NCBI RefSeq assembly: GCF_013409505.1
Contig: NZ_JACCBN010000001.1
Span: 5,270,001-5,334,000, forward strand
Direction: 5' to 3'
From: Actinomycetospora corticicola
GTDB taxonomy: Bacteria > Actinomycetota > Actinomycetes > Mycobacteriales > Pseudonocardiaceae
Length of the DNA stretch: 64,000 nucleotides
Made by a program: the position numbers and the translations under genes. Shown in pieces: positions 25,262 through 32,590 of this stretch. The notes below the pieces were generated by a model that saw only the letters and a list, made by a program, of their open reading frames with translations, ran no database searches and was not told the DNA's origin. How positions within the stretch are numbered: position 1 is the first letter of the stretch; every line of letters starts with the position of its first letter.

Positions 25262-25301
25262 GTGAGCACTCAAGGTCGCGATAGCGACCTTGAGTGCTCA
25301 C
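25262..25301. terminator. 18-bp hairpin overlapping the MFS stop, family R4
   Basis: GTGAGCACTCAAGGTCGC (25262-25279) pairs perfectly with 25284-25301 around GATA. The stop of the convergent MFS gene lies within the right arm. It resembles the hairpin at 59512. Confidence 0.8.
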
Positions 25302-26509
25302 CTGGCGTACGCCACCTGGGCACCGACGTGCCGGTCCCGGGCGGCCCCGGTGCCGGCCACGGCGAGCGGCACGAGGCACACGAGCAGGCCGACGATCGGC
25401 CACGTCCAGCCGCCGGTCAGGTCCCGGACGGCGCCGAGGACGAACGGGCCGCCGGCGGCGAGCACGTAGCCCACGCCCTGCGCCATCCCGGAGAGCTCCG
25501 AGGTGTGTGCGGCGTCCGGGGACCGCAGCGTGATGAGCGTCAGCGCCAGCGAGATGCCGACGCCCTGCCCGAGACCGATCACCGCCATCCACAGCGGCGC
25601 CGAGGCGTCCGGGGCGAGGAGCAGCCCGAGGTAGCCGACGACCCAGAGCCCGATCAGCGCGGCCACGAGGTGGAACTGGGACGGGCGACGGGTGGCGAGC
25701 ACCGGGGTCAGGGCCGAGGTCACCAGCGACGCCACCCCGGTGAGGCCGAGGAGCAGGCCCGCCTCGGACGGCGTCCGTCCCCGCTCGACGAACAGCGTCG
25801 GCGCCCACGCGGTGAACGAGTAGAACTGCAGCGACTGCAGGCCCATGAACAGGGTGACCTGCCACGCCAGGGGAGACCGCCAGAGCCCGCGCACCGGCGC
25901 GGCCCGCACGGCGGTCGGGTTCGCGGCCGCCTCCCGCCGCGCCGCCAGCACCCACGGGGACCACAGCAGGATGGCGAGGCCCGCCCCGATCGCCCACAGG
26001 GCCAGCGCGGGCCGCCAGCCCAGGCCGGTCGCCTGCTCGATCGGCACCATGACGGCCGCCGACAGCGCGCCGCCGCCGGAGATCATCGTGGAGTAGGCGC
26101 CCGTCATCAGTCCGGTGCGGTGCGGGAAGTCCCGCTTCACCACCACCGGCATGAGCGTGTTGCCGATCGCGATGGCGACCCCGGCCAGCAGGCTCCCCGC
26201 CAGCAGCGCGGCGAGCGAGGGCGCGAGCCGCAGGAGGATGCCCGTCGTCAGGACGAGCAGTGCCGCGAGCAGCGTCGTCTCCAGCCCGATCCGCCGCGCG
26301 AGCCGCCCCGCCACCGGGGCGAGGAGGCCGAAGCAGAGCACCGGCAGCGTCGTGACCAGCCCGGCGACGGCGCTCGAGATCCCGAGGTCCGCGCGGATCT
26401 GCGCCACCAGCGGCGACACCGCGACCACGGCGGGGCGCAGGTTCAGGGCGATGAGCAGGACGGCGACGACGAGCAGGGCGGCCCGGAGGCGGGGGATCGG
26501 CGTCGACAC
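25298..26509 (-). CDS. MFS transporter, CynX/NimT type
   Basis: 403 residues with 12 predicted membrane helices. The sequence LIALNLRPAVVAVSPLVAQIRADLGISS at the N-terminus is typical of CynX/NimT-type carriers for cyanate or nitroimidazole-like anions; no charged central loop. The GTG start at 26509 is preceded by GGAAGGA at about 10 nt. The glycosidase-like gene ends 24 nt upstream, and the two could be one operon. The substrate cannot be told. Confidence 0.9.
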   Translation of the reverse strand: MSTPIPRLRAALLVVAVLLIALNLRPAVVAVSPLVAQIRADLGISSAVAGLVTTLPVLCFGLLAPVAGRLARRIGLETTLLAALLVLTTGILLRLAPSLAALLAGSLLAGVAIAIGNTLMPVVVKRDFPHRTGLMTGAYSTMISGGGALSAAVMVPIEQATGLGWRPALALWAIGAGLAILLWSPWVLAARREAAANPTAVRAAPVRGLWRSPLAWQVTLFMGLQSLQFYSFTAWAPTLFVERGRTPSEAGLLLGLTGVASLVTSALTPVLATRRPSQFHLVAALIGLWVVGYLGLLLAPDASAPLWMAVIGLGQGVGISLALTLITLRSPDAAHTSELSGMAQGVGYVLAAGGPFVLGAVRDLTGGWTWPIVGLLVCLVPLAVAGTGAARDRHVGAQVAYAR

Positions 26510-26532
26510 CCCGACATCCTTCCATCGGGCAA

Positions 26533-27873
26533 CTATCGGTGCTGGTGCTTCCCCGTGCCGGAGTGCTTCGCCCCCGTGTGCTGGACCGAGGGCGGCGCGC
26601 CGGCGGTGTCGGCGACGGACCGCAGGTCGAACGACAGGAAGTCGCGGCTGGAGGTCTGCAGGTAGTGCTGCGCGCCGACCTGCTCCCCGGGGAAGAGCTG
26701 GAACGCGTCGGGCCGCGGGTTGCCGGTCGGGTGGAAGTAGGCGCCGGACACCCACGCCGGGTTGATGTCCAGCTCCATCCCGCGCACCACGCCCGCGCTG
26801 CGGAGGATCTCGCCGAGGGTGCAGACCGACAACGCCGGGCCGCCGACGTAGACCTCGGCGCCCGTGGCGGTGACCCCGAAGGCCGACCGGTTGATGTAGG
26901 CCGCCTGCCCGACGGTCGATCCCCACTCGGCGGTGCCGCCGGTGGCGCAGGTCGGGTTCACCACGCCCTGGTCGACCAGCGGGATCAGGTTCTGCCGCAC
27001 GGCGACGACGTCCGGCGACATCGACACCTCGCTGCCCCACGCCCCGACGTCGGTGGTCCCGTCGCGCCGCACCACCAGGCTGGCCGCGCCCGGCACGAGC
27101 GGGCGGGCCTCCCTGCCGTCGAGGTACCAGCCGCCGTGGCTGTCGCCCTGCAGTCGGAACCCGGCGGAGAAGGCGGCGACCACCGTCCGCTGCTCCTGCG
27201 GGTCGATCGACGACGGCACCGACCACGTGCCGCCCGGGTCCTCCGACCCCGGGTGCAGGGTGCCGCGGACGATGGTCGGGTCCATCCACAGCACGCCCAC
27301 GGTGAACGAGGTGTGCTGCGCGTCGGGCCGCACCGAGGCGACCCGGACCGCGTCGCCGTGCGGGGTGGAGACCACCGTCTGCCACTGGCCCTCGCCGGGC
27401 AGCGGGGCGAGCCCGGCGGGCGCGGGGAGGGCCGGCGGGGCGGGACTGCCGCCGGGGTGGTCGGCCTCGGCGCCGTTCGCGCGCGGGATGCCGCCGGCCG
27501 GGGCGCCCCCGGTGGGCGGCTGGTCGAGCTGGTACTGCGCGGACTCCAGCCACGTGACGACCGGCCCCAGGCCGTGGTCACGCCCCCACTCGGCGAGCCG
27601 CGCCGCGACCGTGTCCGACCCGGGACGCGTCAGCGCGTGCACGAGGGACGGTGCGGCGACCGCCGCGGCGAGCACCAGGACGACGACCAGCGCGGCGAGC
27701 GTCCGCCGCACCCACCGCCTCGTCCCGACGGCGGGTGGGGTCGGGTCGGGGGCGTCCTCACCCGTGTCCGTCGGGGCCGCGGCGTCGACAGTGGGTAGGT
27801 CGTGCGGGCGGTCGATCCGATCGGTGGGTCCGGTCCCGGTGGGGTCGAGAGCGGACGGGGAGTGCGGGGCCAC
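26533..27873 (-). CDS. membrane-anchored phosphodiester-glycosidase-like (NAGPA fold) protein
   Basis: 446 residues, GTG start. A basic Pro/Asp-rich cytoplasmic stretch (1-52), one membrane helix (about 58-80), then an extracytoplasmic domain. AAFSAGFRLQGDSHGGWYLDGR and GMELDINPAWVSGAYF resemble the NAGPA (N-acetylglucosamine-1-phosphodiester N-acetylglucosaminidase) family. A His/Lys-rich tail (HTGAKHSGTGKHQHR) could bind metal. The target is unknown; such proteins are common in actinobacteria. A second family member is at 35485. The start is uncertain because the upstream ATG is out of frame. Transcribed together with the following MFS gene. Confidence 0.75.
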   Translation of the reverse strand: MAPHSPSALDPTGTGPTDRIDRPHDLPTVDAAAPTDTGEDAPDPTPPAVGTRRWVRRTLAALVVVLVLAAAVAAPSLVHALTRPGSDTVAARLAEWGRDHGLGPVVTWLESAQYQLDQPPTGGAPAGGIPRANGAEADHPGGSPAPPALPAPAGLAPLPGEGQWQTVVSTPHGDAVRVASVRPDAQHTSFTVGVLWMDPTIVRGTLHPGSEDPGGTWSVPSSIDPQEQRTVVAAFSAGFRLQGDSHGGWYLDGREARPLVPGAASLVVRRDGTTDVGAWGSEVSMSPDVVAVRQNLIPLVDQGVVNPTCATGGTAEWGSTVGQAAYINRSAFGVTATGAEVYVGGPALSVCTLGEILRSAGVVRGMELDINPAWVSGAYFHPTGNPRPDAFQLFPGEQVGAQHYLQTSSRDFLSFDLRSVADTAGAPPSVQHTGAKHSGTGKHQHR

Positions 27874-27900
27874 GACCGGTCATCGTGCTCCTGACCTGCA

Positions 27901-27956
27901 GTGTCACGGTGAAGCAGGGTGTCCTGCGTGACACGTGTCGCGCACGATCGGATCGT
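27901..27956. promoter_or_regulatory. nested palindromes upstream of the glycosidase-like gene
   Basis: GTGTCACG (27901-27908) pairs with CGTGACAC (27927-27934); GACACGTGTC (27929-27938) and ACGATC-G-GATCGT (27944-27956) are also palindromic. They lie 28-83 nt before the minus-strand start codon, a likely operator region of unknown regulator. Confidence 0.4.
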
Positions 27957-28012
27957 CCTGTCCGGCTTCGTCCCGCCGTGTCCGATCCGGCGGGCGACCA
28001 CCCCCGGACGTG

Positions 28013-28061
28013 CGTGAGGGGAACCCTCGAGCCACAAGAGCGCTCGAGGGTTCCCCTCACG
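28013..28061. repeat. 49-bp palindromic repeat, family R1, copy 2
   Basis: Left arm 28013-28031 and right arm 28043-28061 form a perfect 19-bp stem, CGTGAGGGGAACCCTCGAG on the left, around CCACAAGAGCG. It lies just past the stop of the htdX-like gene and differs from the copy at 5565 at about five positions. Confidence 0.8.
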
Positions 28062-28076
28062 TGGGACGGGTGGCGG

Positions 28077-28934
28077 CTACGACGCCGGGCGCACCGTCAG
28101 CAGCAGGTGGTCCTTGCCCGACTTCGAGCGCAGCGCGGCGTCCCACCCGTCCGTCGTGGCGGCCGTGTAGAGGAACGCCTTCGACGGGATGCGCAGCGGC
28201 GAGCGGAAGACCGCGTCGACCGTGACGGCCTCGTCGGTCCGCCCGGCGAGGGCCGAGAGCACGCGTGCCTTGGACCACATGCCGTGGGCGATGGTCCCCG
28301 GCATCCCGAACGCCTTCGCCGCGAGCCCGTTCACGTGGATCGGGTTCACGTCGCCGGACACCGCCGCGTAGCGCCGCCCGATGTCGCCGGGCACGGTCCA
28401 CACGGCGTGCGGCCGGTCGCCGACCCGCGGGGCCGGCTCCGGCGGGGCCTCGTCGGTCGGCTCCTCGGCCGACGCACCGCGCACGAAGTAGGTCGACCGC
28501 GAGTGCCACACCGCCTCGTCGTCGGGAAGGCCGACCGTGGAGACCAGGTCGACCTGCGCACCCTTGGGGTGCGCGGCGAGACGCTCGGCGTGCACCCGCA
28601 CCACGAGCGGCTCCCCGACGGCGAGCGGACGGTGCTGGGTGATGACGTTGCGCAGGTGCACCATGCCCGGGGCGGGCAGGGGGAACTCGCGGTCGGTCAT
28701 CAGCCGCATCTGCAGCGGGAACGCCAGCATGTGGGGGTAGGTGATCGGCAGCTCGCCGCCCACCCGGAACCCGCACACGTGGGCGTAGTCCACCACCGCG
28801 TCGGGGTCGACCGTGGCGTTCACCAGCTCGAGGGTCCGGTCGGGCAGCGTCGTCCCGCCGGACCGGGCCGTGAGCAGCGCCCGCCCGTAGAGCGCGCCGA
28901 GCGTCGGCGGGCTGTCGAGGGTCTCGGTCATCAT
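28077..28934 (-). CDS. htdX: MaoC-family (R)-3-hydroxyacyl dehydratase, HtdX-like
   Basis: 285 residues. Two hot-dog halves; the second carries the hydratase-2 motif SGDVNPIHVNGLAAKAFGMPGTIAHGM with the catalytic Asp and His. It matches the pattern of M. tuberculosis HtdX (Rv0241c), which hydrates enoyl-CoA/ACP to (R)-3-hydroxyacyl. Start ATG 28934 with GGGGAG at 7 nt; a second ATG follows directly. It is the last gene of fadA2-fabG4-htdX, 55 nt after fabG4. In M. tuberculosis the same three functions are neighbours, which supports the identification. Confidence 0.88.
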   Translation of the reverse strand: MMTETLDSPPTLGALYGRALLTARSGGTTLPDRTLELVNATVDPDAVVDYAHVCGFRVGGELPITYPHMLAFPLQMRLMTDREFPLPAPGMVHLRNVITQHRPLAVGEPLVVRVHAERLAAHPKGAQVDLVSTVGLPDDEAVWHSRSTYFVRGASAEEPTDEAPPEPAPRVGDRPHAVWTVPGDIGRRYAAVSGDVNPIHVNGLAAKAFGMPGTIAHGMWSKARVLSALAGRTDEAVTVDAVFRSPLRIPSKAFLYTAATTDGWDAALRSKSGKDHLLLTVRPAS

Positions 28935-28989
28935 GGTCGAGCTCCCCTGTCGGCGTGCTCGTCTTGATGCTTCGTCTGCCGCGCCATGC

Positions 28990-30372
28990 TCAGGCCCCCA
29001 GGTAGTTCTGGCCGTCGACGCGCAGCACCTGGCCGTTGATCGCGTACGAGGCGCCCTGGGCGAACCAGGCGATCGTCTCGGCGACGTCGACCGGCAGCCC
29101 GCCCTGGGTGAGCGACGACAGCCGGCGCCCGGCCTCGCGGGTGCCGACCGGCATGGCGGCGGTCATCGCGGTCTCGATGAACCCGGGCGCGACGGCGTTG
29201 ATGGTCGCGTCCTTGTCGCCGAGCAGCGGCGCGGTGGCCTCCACCAGACCGATGACGCCGGCCTTCGAGGCGCCGTACGCGGTCTGGCCGCGGTTGCCGG
29301 CGATCCCGGCCATCGACGAGACGGTGACGATGCGCCCACCGCGGTGGAACCCGTCGTCGTCACTCGAGGCCAGCAGCACGTCGTTGATGGCGAGCTGCGA
29401 GTTCAGGTTGACGTCGATGACCGAGTTCCAGCGGTCGGTGTCCTGGTTCGCGAGCAGCTTGTCGCGGGTGATGCCCGCGTTGTGCACCACGATGTCGATC
29501 CCGCCGTGGCGGCGGCAGTGCTCGAGGATCGCCTCGCCGGCGCCCTCGCCCGTGATGTCGAGCTGCAGCGCCGTCCCGCCCACGTCGTTGGCGGTGTGGG
29601 CGAGCGCGTCGCCGGCGGACGGGACGTCGACGGCCACGACGGTGGCGCCGTCGCGGGCCAGGGTCTGCGCGACCGTGCGCCCGATGCCGCGCGCGGCACC
29701 GGTGACGACGGCGACCTTGCCGGTGACCGGGTGGTCCCAGTCGGTGCCGGCCGAGGAGCCCGCGTAGCCCGGCACCGTCCCGACGTCGAGGCGCTGCCCG
29801 TCGACGAAGGCCGACCGGGAGGAGAGGAAGAACCGCAGCGTCGACTCGAGGTCGTTCTCGGCCCCGTCGGCGACGTGCACGAGGTTCACGGTGGCGCCGT
29901 AACGCGCCTCCTTGGCCGCCGAACGGACCAGGCCCTCGAGCGAGCGGCGGGCCGCCCGGACGGCGGGCCGCTCGGCCTGCGCCGGGACGTCGCCGATGAC
30001 GAGAATCCGACCCGACGGGCCGACCCGGCGCATGACCGGGGTGAGGAACTGCTGGACCGCGGCGAGGTCACGCGGGCTCGACAGCCCGGTCGCGTCGAGG
30101 ACCGCGGCGGCGACCTTCGAGGTCGACGAGCCACCGCCGATCGGGGCGGCCGGGTCGTCGTGGACCTCGACGTGCGCGTCGGCCAGGACGGCCCGGACGA
30201 CCTTGGCGACGCGGCCGTCCGCGGTGGCGGTGCCCAGCAGCGCGGCCCCGGAGAGCAGCGGCTGGCCGGGCTGCCAGCGGCGCAGCTTCGGCACCTGGGG
30301 CAGCCCGACGTTGCCGGCGACCGCGCGGCCGAAGCCCGAGTTGACGAAGTCGGAGTACCAGTCGTGCGACAT
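28990..30372 (-). CDS. fabG4: 3-oxoacyl-CoA/ACP reductase, FabG4-like
   Basis: 460 residues, the long FabG4 class: an N-terminal flavodoxin-like domain without cofactor (about 1-205) and a C-terminal short-chain dehydrogenase domain. NAD(P) motif TGAARGIG near 222, NAG near 310, catalytic Ser in TVSSMAGI and YGASKAG near 365. It reduces beta-ketoacyl-CoA with preference for NADH in the mycobacterial relative. The ATG is preceded by GAGGTAAGG. It starts 16 nt after the thiolase stop and thus shares an operon with it and htdX. Confidence 0.93.
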   Translation of the reverse strand: MSHDWYSDFVNSGFGRAVAGNVGLPQVPKLRRWQPGQPLLSGAALLGTATADGRVAKVVRAVLADAHVEVHDDPAAPIGGGSSTSKVAAAVLDATGLSSPRDLAAVQQFLTPVMRRVGPSGRILVIGDVPAQAERPAVRAARRSLEGLVRSAAKEARYGATVNLVHVADGAENDLESTLRFFLSSRSAFVDGQRLDVGTVPGYAGSSAGTDWDHPVTGKVAVVTGAARGIGRTVAQTLARDGATVVAVDVPSAGDALAHTANDVGGTALQLDITGEGAGEAILEHCRRHGGIDIVVHNAGITRDKLLANQDTDRWNSVIDVNLNSQLAINDVLLASSDDDGFHRGGRIVTVSSMAGIAGNRGQTAYGASKAGVIGLVEATAPLLGDKDATINAVAPGFIETAMTAAMPVGTREAGRRLSSLTQGGLPVDVAETIAWFAQGASYAINGQVLRVDGQNYLGA

Positions 30373-30388
30373 GTCCTTACCTCTTCCC

Positions 30389-31678
30389 TCAGGCCTCGAG
30401 GATGGCGACGACGCCCTGGCCGCCGGCGGCGCAGATGGAGATGAGGCCGCGGCCCCCGCCGTTCTGGTGGATGGTCTTCGCGAGCGTCGGCACGATGCGC
30501 GCGCCGGTCGCGGCGAACGGGTGCCCGGCGGCCAGCGAGGAGCCGTGGACGTTGAGCTTGTCGCGGTCGATCGAGCCGAGCGGCGCGTCGAGGCCCAGGC
30601 GCTCCTTGCAGAACTGCGGGCTCTCCCAGGCGGCGAGCGTGGCGAGCACGGTCGACGCGAACGCCTCGTGGATCTCGTAGAAGTCGAAGTCCTGCAGCGT
30701 GAGGCCGTTGCGCTCGAGCAGGCGCGGCACGGCGTAGGCGGGGGCCATGAGCAGCCCCTCGTCCCCGTGCACGTAGTCCACCGCGGCGGTCTCGGCGTCG
30801 ACGAGGTGCGCGAGCACCGGCAGGCCACGCTCGGCGGCCCACTCGTCGGAGGCGAGCAGCACCGTCGCCGCACCGTCGGTCAGCGGGGTCGAGTTCCCCG
30901 CCGTCATGGTGGCCTCGGCCTGGTCGCCACCGGCCGGGAAGAACACCGGCTTGAGCTTGCCGAGCTTCTCCGCCGTGGAGTCGGCGCGCAGGTTGTTGTC
31001 CTTGGTGAGGCCGAGGTACGGCGTCAGGAGGTCGTCGAAGAACCCGGCGTCGTAGGCCTTCGCGAGGTTCTGGTGCGACAGCGCGGTGAGCTCGTCCTGC
31101 GCCGTCCGCTCGATGCCCCAGTGGGCCGCGGTGATGGCGGCGTGCTCGCCCATCGCCATGCCGGTCCGCGGCTCCCGGTTGGCCGGGATCTCGGGGACGA
31201 GCTGCCCGGGCCGCAGCCCGGCCAGGGCCTTGACGACGCCGGCGGTCGACTTCGCACGGTTGGCCTCGAGGAGGACCTCGCGCAGGTCGTCGTTCACCGC
31301 GATCGGGGCGTCGGAGGTGGTGTCGACGCCACCCGCGATCCCGACCTCGATCTGCCCGAGGGCGATCTTGTTCGAGATGAGGATCGCGGCCTCGAGCCCG
31401 GTGCCGCAGGCCTGCTGCACGTCGTAGGTCGGGGTCGCGGCGGACAGGCGCGATCCGAGGACGGCCTCGCGGGTGAGGTTGAAGTCGCGGCTGTGCTTCA
31501 GCACGGCGCCGGCGACCACCTCGCCCATCCGCTCCTCGGTCAGCCCGAAGCGGGCGACGAGACCGTCGAGCGCCGCGGTGAGCATGTCCTGGTTGGAGGC
31601 GCGGGCATAGGCGCCGTTGGAGCGGGCGAACGGGATGCGGTTGGCGCCGACGACCGCCGCGCGACGGGGGCTGGCCAT
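30389..31678 (-). CDS. fadA2: acetyl-CoA acetyltransferase (thiolase), FadA2-like
   Basis: 429 residues. Nucleophilic Cys90 in QQACGTGLEA, His in HEAFAS near 336, NVHGSSLAAGHPFAATGAR and the second active Cys in CAAGGQG near 416. It is the long thiolase type with EIHEAF, as in mycobacterial FadA2. First gene of the operon with fabG4 and htdX. The minus-strand promoter region includes the operator at 31705-31720, shared with the divergent TetR gene. GGGAGG precedes the ATG. Confidence 0.92.
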   Translation of the reverse strand: MASPRRAAVVGANRIPFARSNGAYARASNQDMLTAALDGLVARFGLTEERMGEVVAGAVLKHSRDFNLTREAVLGSRLSAATPTYDVQQACGTGLEAAILISNKIALGQIEVGIAGGVDTTSDAPIAVNDDLREVLLEANRAKSTAGVVKALAGLRPGQLVPEIPANREPRTGMAMGEHAAITAAHWGIERTAQDELTALSHQNLAKAYDAGFFDDLLTPYLGLTKDNNLRADSTAEKLGKLKPVFFPAGGDQAEATMTAGNSTPLTDGAATVLLASDEWAAERGLPVLAHLVDAETAAVDYVHGDEGLLMAPAYAVPRLLERNGLTLQDFDFYEIHEAFASTVLATLAAWESPQFCKERLGLDAPLGSIDRDKLNVHGSSLAAGHPFAATGARIVPTLAKTIHQNGGGRGLISICAAGGQGVVAILEA

Positions 31679-31701
31679 GGTTCCTCCAGGGAGGTTCGGT
31701 C

Positions 31702-31729
31702 TTGGTTACTCAAAAGTAGCAGGTACCGT
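31702..31729 (+). promoter_or_regulatory. tetR promoter with embedded operator
   Basis: -35 TTGGTT (31702-31707), 16-bp spacer and -10 TACCGT (31724-31729), then 7 nt and GTG 31737: a leaderless promoter. GTTAC-TCAAAA-GTAGC (31705-31720) overlaps the -35 and spacer and sits 26 nt upstream of the divergent fadA2 ATG. The same motif is at 32553-32568, so this is the likely TetR operator. Confidence 0.7.
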
Positions 31730-31736
31730 GGGTGCC

Positions 31737-32495
31737 GTGAGTCGTCGTTCGCATCGTCACGAGGACGAGGGGTCGGGCCGCCGGGCCCGGCGTACCCCCT
31801 CGTCGGAAGGCGCTGTGACCGACGGCGCACCGGAGCAGGACACTGCCCCGCCACCCCGGCGCGACAAACGTTCGAGTCGCTGGGACGAGCACCGTCGGGC
31901 CCGTCGTCAGGAACTGACCCTGGCGACGATCGTCGCGATCCGGCAGTTCGGTCCCGACGTCGGGATGAGCCAGGTCGCGGCGCAGGCGCGGACCTCGAAG
32001 ACGGTGGTGTACCGCCACTTCACCGACAAGTTCGACCTGTACCAGGCGGTCTGCGAGCGCGTCGGCGCGGTGATCGTCGGGCAGGTGGCCGAGGCGATGC
32101 GCACCGCCGGCCCGCCGCAGCAGATCCTGCGCCAGGGCATCGACGCCTACCTGACACTCATCGAGCGCGACCCCGACATCTACCGCTACGTGATGCGCCC
32201 GCCGGGCTCCGACCGATCCTCCTCGGCGGCCGAGGGCGACTTCGTGGGCGACCTGACGTCGTTCATCGGCGACCACGTCGGCGAGATCATCACCACCGAG
32301 CTGCACCGCCAGGGCCGCGATCCCGCGCCCGCGGTGACGTGGGGGCACGCGGTGGTCGGGATGGTGCGGTCGGTGGGCGACCACTGGCTGACCGCCCGGC
32401 CGGAGGTCTCCCGCGAGGTCATCACCGGCGAGGTCGCCGATCTCGCCTGGGGCGGGCTCGACCTCACCGTGAACTCCTCCGCCGCGTCCGCCTGA
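31737..32495 (+). CDS. TetR-family regulator of the acyl-CoA cluster
   Basis: 252 residues. A charged, Arg/Pro-rich N-terminal arm of about 60 residues precedes the helix-turn-helix GMSQVAAQARTSKTVVYRHFTDKFDLYQ; the remainder is the ligand domain. The GTG at 31737 is set by the TACCGT box 7 nt upstream. It lies between divergent fadA2-fabG4-htdX and the acyl-CoA oxidase on the same strand, with matching operators in front of both. The ligand is probably a fatty acyl-CoA (inference from context). A later start (GTG 31815) would remove most of the arm. Confidence 0.9.
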   Translation: MSRRSHRHEDEGSGRRARRTPSSEGAVTDGAPEQDTAPPPRRDKRSSRWDEHRRARRQELTLATIVAIRQFGPDVGMSQVAAQARTSKTVVYRHFTDKFDLYQAVCERVGAVIVGQVAEAMRTAGPPQQILRQGIDAYLTLIERDPDIYRYVMRPPGSDRSSSAAEGDFVGDLTSFIGDHVGEIITTELHRQGRDPAPAVTWGHAVVGMVRSVGDHWLTARPEVSREVITGEVADLAWGGLDLTVNSSAASA

Positions 32496-32552
32496 GCGGG
32501 TGACGCGCCCCACCCGGGGAAGCGGGTACTCCCGGTACGCGGTACAACCGTG

Positions 32553-32568
32553 GTTACCGACCAGTAAC
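32553..32568. promoter_or_regulatory. TetR operator before the acyl-CoA oxidase
   Basis: GTTAC-CGACCA-GTAAC, a perfect 5+5 inverted repeat, 22 nt before the oxidase ATG. It shares arms and spacing with 31705-31720. The regulator's gene ends 57 nt upstream. Confidence 0.65.
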
Positions 32569-32590
32569 AAGCTCTGAGGAGGCCTTCCCG

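Noticed and set aside
25262..25301. HAIR element (CTTGAGT/ACTCAAG)
   Set aside because: The half-sites are present but in the reversed order (ACTCAAG first) within a terminator-like hairpin, so HspR binding is unlikely.
28990..30873. FabG4 starting 167 codons earlier
   Set aside because: That part is the antisense-frame shadow within fadA2; ATG 30372 has a ribosome binding site and gives the family's length.
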